The notes under the pieces are model-generated. The model saw only the letters and a program-made list of their open reading frames with translations, was not told the origin of the DNA and made no database searches. This document shows positions 22,493-29,977 of a stretch of DNA of 64,000 nucleotides, piece by piece. The DNA is from Antedon mediterranea (Eukaryota; Echinodermata; Crinoidea; Comatulida; Antedonidae), in the NCBI RefSeq assembly GCF_964355755.1, contig NC_092680.1:13247001-13311000 (forward strand), given 5' to 3'. Position 1 is the first letter of the stretch. Every line of letters starts with the position of its first letter. The position numbers were made by a program, and so were the translations under genes.

Positions 22493-25400
22493 CTGTTTTT
22501 AGTTTAATTAATAGAGCTTAACTAGGGCCTACAAACATAATGATTGGCATTATAGGGTAAATATTCCAATAAAGATATTACTAAATATGTTCATAATGCG
22601 TCAAGTAAGTGAAACTTTCAACTATAACCTGAGCAATCTAAGTAAAATCAAGGAACACTTACGTAATTTTTCACTTCTAACATTAGCGTCTGACAGACAG
22701 CCGACCGTAAAAAGTCAGGCGAAGACTATTCTAAGAGCTACTAACAGCGATGCATCACTGAACATTCAAACTAAATCCAAAGGTAAGATCTGATTGCGTA
22801 GTTTAAAAGATTTCAGAACATTTCCCCATTTTTTCGACAAACTATTGTTCCCCTGTTTATTAGTATCAGGAAAAAGAATTCTAATTTTGATTTATTCCAT
22901 AAAATGAAAATACACTCTTGTATCTTATACGTGCAGCATTCTATGCAAAACTGTTTGTCTACATAGATAGATCGGTTTGTCTGAAAATGGATTAAAAAAC
23001 ACTAAAGCATTATTTAAATCAATAAAGAATTTAGACTGTGAAACATCTTAAACATTCCATTCATAGGTATCTTCAGAAGATGTGCATCGTTCCGCAGAGC
23101 AGATAGTACATCCAGTGACAGGTCACGTGGTAGCATTACTAGCCTAGGCAGCACGGATTCAGAAAATTTCATGTAAATAGCCAGACATATCATTAAACTT
23201 AACTTGAATCGCCATGTGGTATCTTGAATTCAGAAAAAATAAATAAATTCTAGATACTAATAAACTTTTAAGCAAAAGACTACCTTAACTTCGTTTCTAA
23301 GACCACCTTTTTTCTGTAGCTGAACCCTAAATTTGGAACGATTTATTTAGTTATTTAAACATTTGGACGCCACATTCAAATTAGAAAAACAATTAAAGAC
23401 TTTTATTCTAACCAATTGAATGACAGTAATTGATGTAAGCGCCACTAATTTTTGATTCTATCATAGAAATGTGCGCTAGGCCTATATTCTTGTTAATTTC
23501 TAAGACATAATTATTCATTTCAACAGCAAACTATTATCTCAAACTTTTGAAGACAATTCATTGACGATGCAAGACGACGAACCGAGTGGAACACCTGAAG
23601 GACCAGGACAAGCAAAGCTTCAGAATAATGGTAATTACTGATCTCAAGTCCAGAAAATTACGTACAATAATATTGTTTAATATAAATAATAAATCAATAT
23701 TATTAAATTAAAACATTCTTTTATGATTTTATTTATTATATTACTACATACTGTATTTTCTAAATATTTTTCTTCAAAGACTCATTATATATATATACTC
23801 AGTATACAACAAATTCATCTAAAAACGTGGTATTAAAATCTTGACTAGATTTATTTAATCTATCAACCAAACAAAGCGGTGTGGAAATTCGACTCCATAG
23901 TTAATCTTAGTTGTCTGCACTAGCAAACTGTAAAATCCGTATTTCGTAGTTTGCAAACTCAAGTTTACAAATGTAGACTTTTGCAAAGTGTACACAACGA
24001 TATTTACCAAAATGTTTGTCAACTTGTCTACACTTAGCAAACTTTACCAATATTTTGTTTACATACTTGGAGTTCACTCGAGTTTACAAACTAAAGTTTG
24101 TCAGTGTAGACTTTTGCCGAAGTTTGTCAACTGGTCTACACTAGCAAACTTACCAATATTGTGTTTAGGCCTACAAAGTCGGAATTTGCTCGTCAAACTA
24201 TGCTAACAGCTTAAATTGAATAATAAGTTCTACACTACAATATCATATTACCATGATTGGCTATATGTCATTTCACTACATTGTTTTGTTTTTTTTTTCT
24301 GACAAAGGTATGCGGGTGTGTGGTTATATCATGATAGACATGACAGTCAGTAAAGGTTTTCTCGAGGTTCTCATCATAAAGGTGCATGGTCTCAACGGTT
24401 CTCAATCTGAACCTATAGGTAAATATTCGTAATTTACACAAAAACAAACAAACTTTGTATTTCGTTTATTTTATCAGTAATTTATTTATATTTGCATTCA
24501 TCAGATACGTATGTGAAGACATATTTGAGAGATTTTAAGAAAAAGCTACAGAAGAAGAAAACAAGGGTTGTCAAAAAGTCAACAAATCCAGTTTACATGC
24601 AGAAATTGACTTACTCAGCGTGTGATATAGATAGGCGCATTTTACAGGTAAAAAAGTCCTTAGGTGAATCAGGTTCATACATGTAATAAAGTATTCGTTA
24701 AGAAAAGGAGGTGTAATGTCAAAGAAAGCTAACACACTGCTTATGGGGTACTCTATTTTGTCCTTTATTGACTTCTGACGATTATGCTGTAAACAACAAC
24801 AGAAAACAAATATTAAACCCTGCGACAGTCATGGGATACATAGCTATGCAAGACGTACTGTAAGCTTAAAGCCTTAGTCTATTAAATATAGTTCATACCC
24901 ATGTCCCTGCTACATGTCTTATACAGTAGTCTAGAATATACATGAATTTAACATTAAATTAATCTAGGCCTGGTATAGTATAATCTTAACATAAAGTATA
25001 GCTTACCAAGATTGTGCCTACACAGAAAAGCTTTCTTCCTTCCCATCCACTATGCAGCATAGCCACTCTCAATAAGGCCAGTAGTCACACCTGGCTGAGC
25101 ATATGCAAATGAACTCAATAAAAGCTAAACAATTGGTAGCAGCAGACTAAAGTACAGATAAAGTATGTGAATAGAAAACTCCACAAAATTTAATATTTGG
25201 AACAATTTTGGTTCCAACATGTATATTGGGGTAAACTAATAATAAAGCTTTACTTGTAGAGCAGTGAATTTTACCAAAAGAAACATTTTTCTCAATTCCT
25301 TTTCAATTCCCGTTGAATCCTAGTCCTAGTACTGTTAACTACTAAAAATATTTAACAGAAAGACAATACAGTATTTTAATAAAGTCTTTCTACACTATCA

Positions 25401-25730
25401 AACTAGTTTGACCAAAAAAAGTGTGATGTGCCGAAATATGGCAGTGATATTCCCAAATATAGTAGTGATATGACATTATCATGTCCATATATGGGCATTT
25501 ATTTCATTTGTTACGCTTTTAATATTGACTATTCTTGCTCCTTTTTTCCGCAGGTAGGAGTTTGGAAAAAGGGATCAGGTATTGAAAGTAACAAGCAACT
25601 TGGTGAAACTAGAATTCATTTAGATAAATGTTCACTTGATCACATGGAACACACCAAGGCATGGTACACACTCTATCCATCTTTGGCATTTGCAAGAAGC
25701 GACTCGGTAGAATCTCAAGCTTCTATTTAG
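10506..25730 (+). CDS. RIMS: RIM active-zone scaffold (regulating synaptic membrane exocytosis protein), 22 coding exons
   Basis: Spliced gene assembled by eye; every junction has AG/GT borders and the phases agree from ATG to stop (3,402 nt, 1,133 aa). Domain order is that of long RIM1/2 proteins: Rab-binding helix (about residues 35-75), 8-Cys zinc finger (87-137), basic/polyQ linker, PDZ (about 390-486), C2A (about 602-722), Ser-rich linker, C2B (about 991-1120). Known role of the family: presynaptic active-zone organiser that binds Rab3-GTP on vesicles, Munc13 through the zinc finger, ELKS and Ca2+ channels through PDZ, and RIM-binding protein through a proline motif. Both C2 domains lack the full Asp set needed for Ca2+, as known for RIMs. 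The linkers are shorter than in vertebrate RIM1. RIM versus rabphilin is decided by the PDZ domain, which rabphilin lacks. RIM1 and RIM2 cannot be told apart here. Function is inferred from architecture. Confidence 0.93.
11390..11752 (+). CDS. RIMS: RIM exon 2: Rab-binding helix and first six zinc-finger cysteines
   Basis: 121 codons, phase 0 to 0; acceptor AG at 11388-11389, donor GTAATT at 11753. Encodes LTPDEIAVIQHVLQKQ, which matches the LTxEE..I..V helix that starts the RIM Rab-binding domain, then a charged helix and the cysteine pairs CRLC, CHDC and CYYC. The segment between the pairs is unusually basic (RRRVC). A partial copy of the 3' end of this exon lies at 12101-12144. Confidence 0.9.
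11732..12210. repeat. Local duplication of exon-2 end plus intron, with a LINE tail in one copy
   Basis: 11732-11775 recurs at 12101-12144 with two differences, including the exon end and donor GTAATT. The following intron part (about 11969-12030, ATCAAATTACTT..ACAGTATAGTT) recurs directly after the second copy. Between the two parts, the first copy carries 11776-11968, a minus-strand LINE 3' end. The second copy is cut off from an acceptor-proximal frame and should not code. Confidence 0.75.
11776..11968 (-). mobile_element. LINE 3' end in RIM intron 2
   Basis: Read on the minus strand: CGGCTGGGTGGACCACCCTCG followed by an AAATAAATAAATAAAAATT tail. This resembles the GGCTGGGTCACCCTC..AAATAAATAA ending of the LINE at 45553-45958. 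Confidence 0.65.
12429..12569 (+). CDS. RIMS: RIM exon 3: last zinc-finger cysteine pair and Rab-contact motif
   Basis: 47 codons, phase 0 to 0. Encodes WRCRLCCLKREFLCMTGNWY: the fourth CxxC pair, closing the FYVE-like zinc finger, followed by TGNWYH at the place where rabphilin and vertebrate RIM have SGAWF(F/Y). The conserved Trp and Tyr are kept, Ser and Ala are replaced. Confidence 0.9.
12570..13144. other. RIM intron 3, with a possible LINE tail
   Basis: T-rich intron; 12890-13015 has a hairpin-forming AAAGATTCTCATCTTTTTGGG and ends GGACATAAATAAATG, resembling a plus-strand LINE 3' end. Low certainty. Confidence 0.35.
13145..13777 (+). CDS. RIMS: RIM exon 4: basic and glutamine-rich linker
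   Basis: 211 codons, phase 0 to 0; donor GTAAGT at 13778. Low-complexity linker between zinc finger and PDZ: an Arg-rich run near 13347-13385 (RRRKRSYCRRRRR), Ser/Asp patches, and a Gln-rich run near 13565-13650 encoded by mixed CAA/CAG. The continuous frame over 633 nt and matching phases on both sides support it as coding. Length of the Gln run may vary between alleles. Confidence 0.85.
14086..14152 (+). CDS. RIMS: RIM exon 5: start of PDZ domain
   Basis: 22 codons plus one base, phase 0 to 1; donor GTAAGT at 14153. Encodes EYVLLRKDVNDRSVR, the first PDZ strand and the Arg/Asp loop typical of RIM PDZ. Confidence 0.88.
14187..14385. mobile_element. Foldback (hairpin) element in RIM intron 5
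   Basis: TTTGGGAGCAAACGTCACG (left) pairs perfectly with CGTGACGTTTGCTCCCAAA (right), and the outer ends ATCGCAAATAGC and GCTATTTGCGAT also pair. The loop carries AACCAATCACGTACGTGCG. A short MITE that would form a long hairpin in RNA or single-stranded DNA. Confidence 0.75.
14966..15085 (+). CDS. RIMS: RIM exon 6: PDZ core with carboxylate-binding loop
   Basis: 120 nt, phase 1 to 1. Encodes RGFGMEIISGKM, where GFGM is the carboxylate-binding loop that grips the C-terminus of partners (ELKS and Ca2+ channels in known RIMs), then VTRVVAGGPAHVHGNLKSG, the PDZ helix-A region. Confidence 0.9.
15538..15857. repeat. Degenerate (GAT/AAT)n satellite in RIM intron 6
   Basis: About 320 bp of ATGATGATAATG-type triplets. 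It yields a Met/Ile-only reading frame that is not a gene. It ends about 40 nt before the exon 7 acceptor. Confidence 0.95.
15896..16010 (+). CDS. RIMS: RIM exon 7: end of PDZ domain
   Basis: 115 nt, phase 1 to 2. Encodes DQILEWNGHNL, the classic PDZ D.I...NG strand, then the second helix (FEEACSILADE) and the final strand (VLKILVLRSR). Donor GTGTGT at 16011. The acceptor lies about 40 nt after a degenerate GAT satellite in the preceding intron. Confidence 0.92.
16493..16584 (+). CDS. RIMS: RIM exon 8: post-PDZ linker with two possible acceptors
   Basis: 92 nt, phase 2 to 1; encodes a basic linker (RHNSVDRNRPMSLVD). Two AG acceptors in the same phase exist, at 16491-16492 (after a long pyrimidine tract) and at 16503-16504. 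Using the second removes four residues (HHSR or equivalent). The first is the better consensus. Confidence 0.8.
16813..17003 (+). CDS. RIMS: RIM exon 9: Ser/Thr/Pro linker before C2A
   Basis: 191 nt, phase 1 to 0; donor GTATGT at 17004. Encodes a low-complexity TSPVTSPVSRQSPD-type stretch, which resembles the SP-rich linker between PDZ and C2A in RIM proteins and holds several SP/TP sites. Confidence 0.85.
17338..17552 (+). CDS. RIMS: RIM exon 10: first half of C2A
   Basis: 215 nt, phase 0 to 2; donor GTAAGT at 17553. The acceptor at 17336-17337 is the one that fits phase and follows a T-rich tract, but AG at 17372-17373 would also fit phase, so the first 12 codons are less certain. Encodes GEIRLSVLYKAADRELVV and PNPYIKIDMLP. 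The canonical C2 loop-1 sequence SDPYVK is PNPYIK here, so the Ca2+-binding Asp is Asn. Confidence 0.87.
17769..17862 (+). CDS. RIMS: RIM exon 11: C2A central strands
   Basis: 94 nt, phase 2 to 0; donor GTGAGT at 17863. Encodes RQRTATVDASLCPVWNKVFV, the C2 strand pattern (R.KT.....PVWN..F.) seen throughout synaptotagmin and RIM C2 domains. Confidence 0.92.
18336..18407 (+). CDS. RIMS: RIM exon 12: C2A loop 3
   Basis: 24 codons, phase 0 to 0; donor GTAAGT at 18408. Encodes FGLEFTLWDDIPKRSNTFMG. The canonical loop-3 Asp pair is only partly kept (WDDI), in line with a Ca2+-independent C2A. Confidence 0.9.
18408..19550. other. RIM intron 12
   Basis: 1.1 kb, AT-rich; no repeat or exon recognised. 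Confidence 0.6.
19551..19764 (+). CDS. RIMS: RIM exon 13: end of C2A and RxLPxxP SH3 ligand
   Basis: 214 nt, phase 0 to 1. Encodes the last C2A strand (VLLDLADCDLNGHSQWYNL) and then TRGLPSMPAHD, an RxLPxxP motif at 19686-19706. The donor used here (GTGATA at 19765) is weak; a strong GTAAGT lies 56 nt downstream at 19821, but reading on from there meets a stop in exon 16, so 19764 is taken as the end in full-length RIM. Confidence 0.82.
20418..20546 (+). CDS. RIMS: RIM exon 14: Ser-rich linker
   Basis: 129 nt, phase 1 to 1. Encodes NRSGSDTSICSARS and a Ser/Thr/Pro stretch. Frame choice rests on the phase chain and on this composition; another frame is also open. Confidence 0.8.
21128..21199 (+). 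CDS. RIMS: RIM exon 15: short linker exon
   Basis: 72 nt, phase 1 to 1, acceptor TTTCCACAG, donor GTGAGA at 21200. Encodes CSPPQLPAQTERRNSVLSY, a Pro/Ser linker with a PPQLP run and an RRNSV site that fits basophilic kinase consensus. As a symmetric phase-1 exon it could be skipped without shifting the frame. Confidence 0.75.
21266..21395. mobile_element. MITE-like element in RIM intron 15
   Basis: GGACGACGCACCGC at the left and GCGTTATTGCGTCCTACTAG at the right form imperfect inverted ends; the centre GCTTGTGATTGGTCAAAT matches 656-772 and 9115-9200. Confidence 0.45.
22050..22178 (+). CDS. RIMS: RIM exon 16: linker exon
   Basis: 129 nt, phase 1 to 1; acceptor TCCTTGCAG, donor GTAAGA at 22179. 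Encodes SKPKIKVLGADSVHESH and RPRSSTLPISSLRRSG. Symmetric phase-1 exon. Confidence 0.8.
22361..22489. repeat. Two (AT)n microsatellites in RIM intron 16
   Basis: 22361-22395 and 22423-22489 are pure AT/TA runs separated by 27 bp. Confidence 0.97.
22687..22782 (+). CDS. RIMS: RIM exon 17: linker exon
   Basis: 96 nt, phase 1 to 1; donor GTAAGA at 22783. Encodes SDRQPTVKSQAKTILRATNS. Symmetric phase-1 exon; with exons 14-16 it forms a run of four that could be included or skipped in frame. Confidence 0.75.
23067..23172 (+). CDS. RIMS: RIM exon 18: Ser/Arg linker before C2B
   Basis: 106 nt, phase 1 to 2; donor GTAAAT at 23173. Encodes FRRCASFRRADSTSSDRSRG and SITSLGSTDSENF, a Ser-rich tract like the region before C2B in RIM proteins. 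Confidence 0.82.
23527..23630 (+). CDS. RIMS: RIM exon 19: acidic linker
   Basis: 104 nt, phase 2 to 1; acceptor TTTCAACAG, donor GTAATT. Encodes FEDNSLTMQDDEPSGTPEG, an acidic linker just ahead of C2B. Confidence 0.78.
23876..24290. repeat. Degenerate MITE-family DNA in RIM intron 19
   Basis: Several diverged copies of a GTCTACACTAGCAAACT / AAGTTTACAAA..TGTAGAC pattern, in both orientations, related to the perfect MITE at 55507-55630 and to its half copy at 25388-25480. Confidence 0.5.
24308..24418 (+). CDS. RIMS: RIM exon 20: start of C2B
   Basis: 111 nt, phase 1 to 1. Encodes CGYIMIDMTVSKGFLEVLII, matching the G.I.(I/V)...(D/S)KG.LEV.II start of RIM C2B. Confidence 0.9.
24505..24647 (+). 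CDS. RIMS: RIM exon 21: C2B polybasic strand
   Basis: 143 nt, phase 1 to 0. Encodes DTYVKTYLRDFKKKLQKKK then TRVVKKSTNPVYMQKLTY. The polybasic strand is stronger than in vertebrate RIM C2B, which binds PI(4,5)P2; membrane binding here is inference from that. Confidence 0.92.
24648..25553. other. RIM intron 21
   Basis: AT-rich; contains at 25388-25480 half of the TCTACACTATCAAACT MITE family. No additional exon seen. Confidence 0.5.
25554..25730 (+). CDS. RIMS: RIM exon 22: end of C2B and stop
   Basis: 58 codons plus TAG at 25728-25730; acceptor CTTTTTTCCGCAG. Encodes VGVWKKGSGIESNKQLGETR, HTKAWYTLYPS (the W(Y)xL(F/Y)P end of RIM C2B) and ends SDSVESQASI. Loop 3 (WKKGSGIESN) has no Asp, so Ca2+ coordination is not expected. 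Confidence 0.93.
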   Translation, partial: VGVWKKGSGIESNKQLGETRIHLDKCSLDHMEHTKAWYTLYPSLAFARSDSVESQASI

Positions 25731-25887
25731 ACAAATTATCAATTTTTTTTCATGTAGGCTTACAATTGTAAATATTTCAAAGTAGATTCCAGTTGTCATA
25801 ACACAATACACACAGGGTTATAGGTGGACCAGTCAGTGTGATTGTTTATAAACAATGTGTGCCTTCCGAAGAATTAAAATTTTCCAA

Positions 25888-25893
25888 AATAAA
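25888..25893 (+). terminator. Candidate poly(A) signal of RIM
   Basis: AATAAA 158 nt after the stop codon, followed by a T-rich stretch. Later AATAAA-like words exist, so a longer 3' UTR is possible. Confidence 0.45.
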
Positions 25894-27300
25894 CAGTTTT
25901 ATTCGACAATGTTACAGAAAATTGAGGTTACAAGAACTTTATTTTCCATCATGAACTGGGATATTAAATTATGCTTTGTACTTAAATTCATTTGAATCAC
26001 TGCCTTGGTACATATGATACATTTACATATTTATTTATAAAATATATTTATACAAATGTATATTAATTTAAATGAAAATTTAATATTACAGTATCTTTCT
26101 ATGGCCACAAATAATGTAGATATCGGTGGAGATCTTGAATCCTGTTAGCGTCATATTATGAAAAATGGTGAAAGTAGTGCATTGTTTATAGTATTACATT
26201 GAATGACGTCCTTTTATTTTCATGCTTTACCAGACTACACAGCTATTGTCTTTATGCGCATGCTCATGTCTATTTGACTATCATAATGTTGAACATTTCT
26301 CCCTTACTACGGTATTGTATTAACCATTTTAAGTTATCTTATATGTGCATAGTTCATTTTGAATTAAATTAAATGTTGGGTAGGGCCAGTAAATTCAACA
26401 CGGTCACTACACTTTTTGTCAACTGTTAGGCCTATATTTTTACTGCTAAAACTACTTGCCCCATTGTCGGTATTAATTATTGCAGTATTGCAGTCTTCCA
26501 TAAATGGACAAAGTGGTGAGATATGCCTTTTTTTTTTTTGTAACAAAACTCTTGGAGACAAAAAAAAATTAATAAAATAAATATTAATATTTAGAAAGCA
26601 TATTTTTATACCAGTAGGTCTAATGGAAGGAAAGTGATAAAAGTAAAGCATATTAATATAAGTAACAGGTATTGTTTAATGTTATGTTGTATGCTTCAGT
26701 GCCTTAATTTAAAAAGGTGAAATGTTTGTTGCACTCCGCCTACATCGGACTGTCTTTTATAATGCTTTATATTTTTAAATGGGTGCTGAGTGACCAATGT
26801 GCTGCTGATGTACCAAAATTACTTTTTATAACATAAGTATTCTTAAGGATTTGTTATATTTCAGAAGCAGTCTTTACCAAGTTACTTTTGAATAGAATAA
26901 GAACAAGAATGACATAAACTTGAATTCTGCTGTTTAATAAAAATGATTACATAACCACTGGATGTTTGATTTTGTTTTTTTTTTTTAAATCTCAGTGGGA
27001 TGTTGTAGATGTATAGTAACAATGGTGTCCAATCACTAACAATGAAATCATACATATGTCCTGGTAATTGCTGTTGGACAGACTGGATCAGCAACATGAT
27101 ACCATTACCATACATCCATTTCTTATAAGTTTTGCCAAGCTGTTTTCCACTTTCCAACTTCTTGTTACACAGAACTAAAAGAGAGATAATTAATAAGTGA
27201 ATACACCTGTAAACAACTCTCTTATACTTTTTGGTTTGAATGTTGTTACATCTGGTTTAAACCTGTGCAATGATAAAAAAAAAAGTGCATTATTTGTTTG
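25894..27300. other. Intergenic DNA after RIM
   Basis: AT-rich. Apart from the minus-strand protein-like segment at 26953-27173, nothing recognised. Confidence 0.5.
26953..27173 (-). other. Protein-like minus-strand segment, unidentified
   Basis: On the minus strand a good acceptor (TCTCTCTTTTAG) precedes an open frame with a non-repetitive, protein-like composition: CNKKLESGKQLGKTYKKWMY, then IMLLIQSVQQQLPGHMYDF and DWTPLLLYIYNIP. The frame runs into an A-rich tract near 26971-26984. I do not recognise the family. It could be a lone exon, a retrocopy fragment with a short A tail, or an old transposon piece. Confidence 0.3.
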
Positions 27301-27370
27301 ACTTAGACCACATATATTGTTTGCAGCTTAGCATTCATACAGGAATGGCTATGCCTACCGTACTCAAGAC

Positions 27371-27660
27371 ATGAAATGGTATAGTCCGTTAAATAATTAC
27401 ACTACTATATTAGAGCCATGTTCAATCTGTGGAAAAGAAGATTCTGTAACTTCTGTTAGACCTATTTGTCTGTTTGAAACACACTCAGGATATTATTGCT
27501 TTACTGATCATTACACAAGATGGCTCATCTTAGTACCTCTGACAGAAATTGTGGAATTTACTTTAGCTGAAGCTATGTTTGAACATGTCATTTGTGTGCA
27601 TGTGTGATCGGGGATCACAGCTAGTAGTATGTGCAATGGGGATCTAAAGGACTTCTGCTA
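27371..27660 (+). pseudogene. Gypsy-type integrase relic
   Basis: Frame with CSICG (zinc-binding remnant), then FTDHYTRWLILVPLTEI, the integrase core strand with the first catalytic Asp, and EAMFEHVICVH. After a frameshift near 27602 it continues CDRGSQL, the second Asp motif (DRG.Q) of the DDE core. Stops follow. A decayed Ty3/gypsy pol fragment on the plus strand; no LTRs seen. Confidence 0.65.
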
Positions 27661-28186
27661 TGAAGTACAAGGGGAACAAATCTCAAACATGTGGTATATG
27701 CTTTGTTAGAAAGAATATATTCTGTTTGGTCCTTATTGAAGGGGGAGCTAATACAAATCACCAAGATAAGGCACATTTGTTTTAAAAGATTTTTAGCCAC
27801 TTTTTGGATGAAAATCTACTTCAAATGATTGTGACCGAGATTAAAGGGTATACCTGTAAGTTTATTGTGATTATTTCAGGTAGTTTAGAAAACTCATCAC
27901 TAAAGAGGAACATTAAGGTTTTAATAAGCGTAATAGCTATGACATGCATTGGTCTAAACATTGGTTTTTAGATCAGCCATGTTTCAGAAAGACTACTTCA
28001 AGGGACAGATTTACTTTGGCGTTACAATGTCTTCATAATTCTTATGATGAAATTGCTCCAACACGTGACCACCCTGCGTACATTCAGCGTTCAAGTAAGT
28101 GCAATTATCACTCATTTGATTGATAATCAATCTGATTTTTACCCATCTAGACCTTGTCTGAAAATTTGTGGAATTTAATTAAGAGA

Positions 28187-28666
28187 AAATATGTATATAT
28201 TGTGGACCGGATATCAACCTACAAAATAAGGAAAGTCACACATTTTTAATTGCTACAAGTTTTTGCAAACAGAAAGGCCTTACAGCATTGATGTTTGCCA
28301 ACTGTCTTGGGTAATGCAACCATTATGCCATCAGCTCATTGATTGAGGAGCTTATGTAAGTAAATAGGTAGGTAGGTAATGAAAATATATTTCATTTCAG
28401 ATACAATCCACAAACAAAAAGGCTTTGCAGCATTGCTGCTTAAAACTGGTAATATCATCATCTGCCAACATTTGAGAATGCAAGAGCAGATGTCAACCTC
28501 CAAGATAAAAATGGAAAGACACACATTTTACAAAATGTATTTATTTTTAGATACAATCTGCAAACAAAAAAGCTGTGCAGCAGACATTTGCTCCTTACTG
28601 GTAATATCAGCATCTGCCTAAATTTGAGAATACAAGAGCTGATGTAAACTCCAAGATAAATAAGGA
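28187..28666 (+). pseudogene. Ankyrin-repeat relic, part 1
   Basis: Three decayed ankyrin units in changing frames: PDINLQNKESHTFLIA with KGLTALMFANCLG (28205-28310), NIIICQHL followed by ENARADVNLQDKNGKTH (28450-28525), and ENTRADVN (28626-28652). The spacing fits 33-residue ankyrin repeats with frameshifts and stops. The last unit is interrupted by the hAT-like element and resumes at 29645. Confidence 0.6.
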
Positions 28667-29644
28667 CAGTGGCTTATCCAGTGGGGGGGGGGGGCCGCCC
28701 GCTATATTTTTTTTTCGTACATAAGTTGGGGACCCCCTCATGAAACGTCACAAAATAAACATGAATAATTCATCAGTTAAATGTTCTTGTTCCGTGTGCA
28801 CCCAAGCGTATAGCAACAAGAAGTGATTACACAAGTGCGGTACGATTCTAGGCCTATCTCCGCGCTGTTGTTGCGGCGTGCGATTTCATAGAAGAATAGC
28901 GGCGTTTTGTGTGGATTGTCGAAATAATCAGCCTTTAGTTTATGATAGTGTTTTTAATATAATTTATTACTAAAGAATTACGTGTTAAAATTATAGTTTC
29001 TATTAATACTATTAGGCCTAGGCCTAATTATTAGTCTCTAAACATATGTCTATTCTAGTAGAGCTGTGTGTGTGTGTGTTATAGGTATGACACAATCCGA
29101 GTAATAAGTCAGCAAAATTAAACAATAAACATTACACAAAAATACAGTTTTTATTCTCGTGGGTCTAATCTTCCCATCTCATGTGTTCATATACGCGCAT
29201 TTTTAAAGTTCCTTTGAGTACATGCATTGTTTGATAATAAAATAGCAGAATTAAAAAAAATACAGTACACAAATTATACACATTCTTTATTCTTGTGGGT
29301 CTAAGCTTTCTTTGGGCTATGTCCAATGAATTACTACTTAGTTTAATGTCTTGCCTAGCTGTCGATTAGCCTCGACTCGACACATTTTGTGTGAAGAAGA
29401 GTGCGCGAAGGCAATCGCGTGAATTGACTTAGAATCCTAGGCCTACTGTAGAAAGTATCGTATCGAAGTTGTGTAATCGCTTCTTGTTGCTATACGCTTG
29501 GGTGCACACGGAACAACACATTTAACTGATGAATTATTCGTGTTTATTTTGTGACGTTTCATGAGGGGGACCCCAACTTATGTACGAAAAAAAAAAATCG
29601 CTTCCCGCCCCCTCCCCAACTTCAAAATCCTGGATACGCCACTG
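28667..29644. mobile_element. hAT-like non-autonomous element with about 190-bp inverted arms, 978 bp
   Basis: Ends CAGTGGCTTATCCAG and, inverted, CAGTGGCGTATCCAG. Flanked by a perfect 8-bp duplication AATAAGGA (28659-28666 and 29645-29652). The arms (28667-28855 and about 29455-29644) are nearly identical inverted copies well beyond the tip, including TCGTACATAAGTTGGGG and GTGCACCCAAGCGTATAGCA. The interior has no transposase. Eight-bp duplication and CAGTGG tips fit the hAT superfamily. Confidence 0.85.
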
Positions 29645-29880
29645 AATAAGGACACACATTTTACAACAAGGGTGTGTGGCATAATGCAGTTAGTAGAAGA
29701 GCATGTAATGCCTAAAGTAATCAAGACACCAGTGGCCATGACGGAATTAGGCACCAACCGTACACGGCACCTCGGATCCGGGGAATTACCAAGATAGGTC
29801 CTTTAGTGGAAGTAGAAGCAGATGGAGAAGTGCACCAGAAGATGCTTAAATCAAAACTAGTTTTATTATTTGAATTCACT
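29645..29880 (+). pseudogene. Ankyrin-repeat relic, part 2 and unknown flank
   Basis: Continues the repeat split by the insertion (GGACACACATTTTACAAC matches the end of the earlier unit at 28512-28533), then non-repetitive sequence with a plausible but unrecognised frame. No function assignable. Confidence 0.4.
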
Positions 29881-29977
29881 CCTTTGTAAATGGGGACTAT
29901 TTAGAATTATATAAAATTCTACTAAGCAACGGTCATATAAATATGGGTACAGTACATTATACTGTATCTGGAAGTGT

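Noticed and set aside
29561-29797. 78-codon ORF
   Set aside because: It crosses the border between the hAT-like element and the ankyrin relic, so it is a chance fusion frame.
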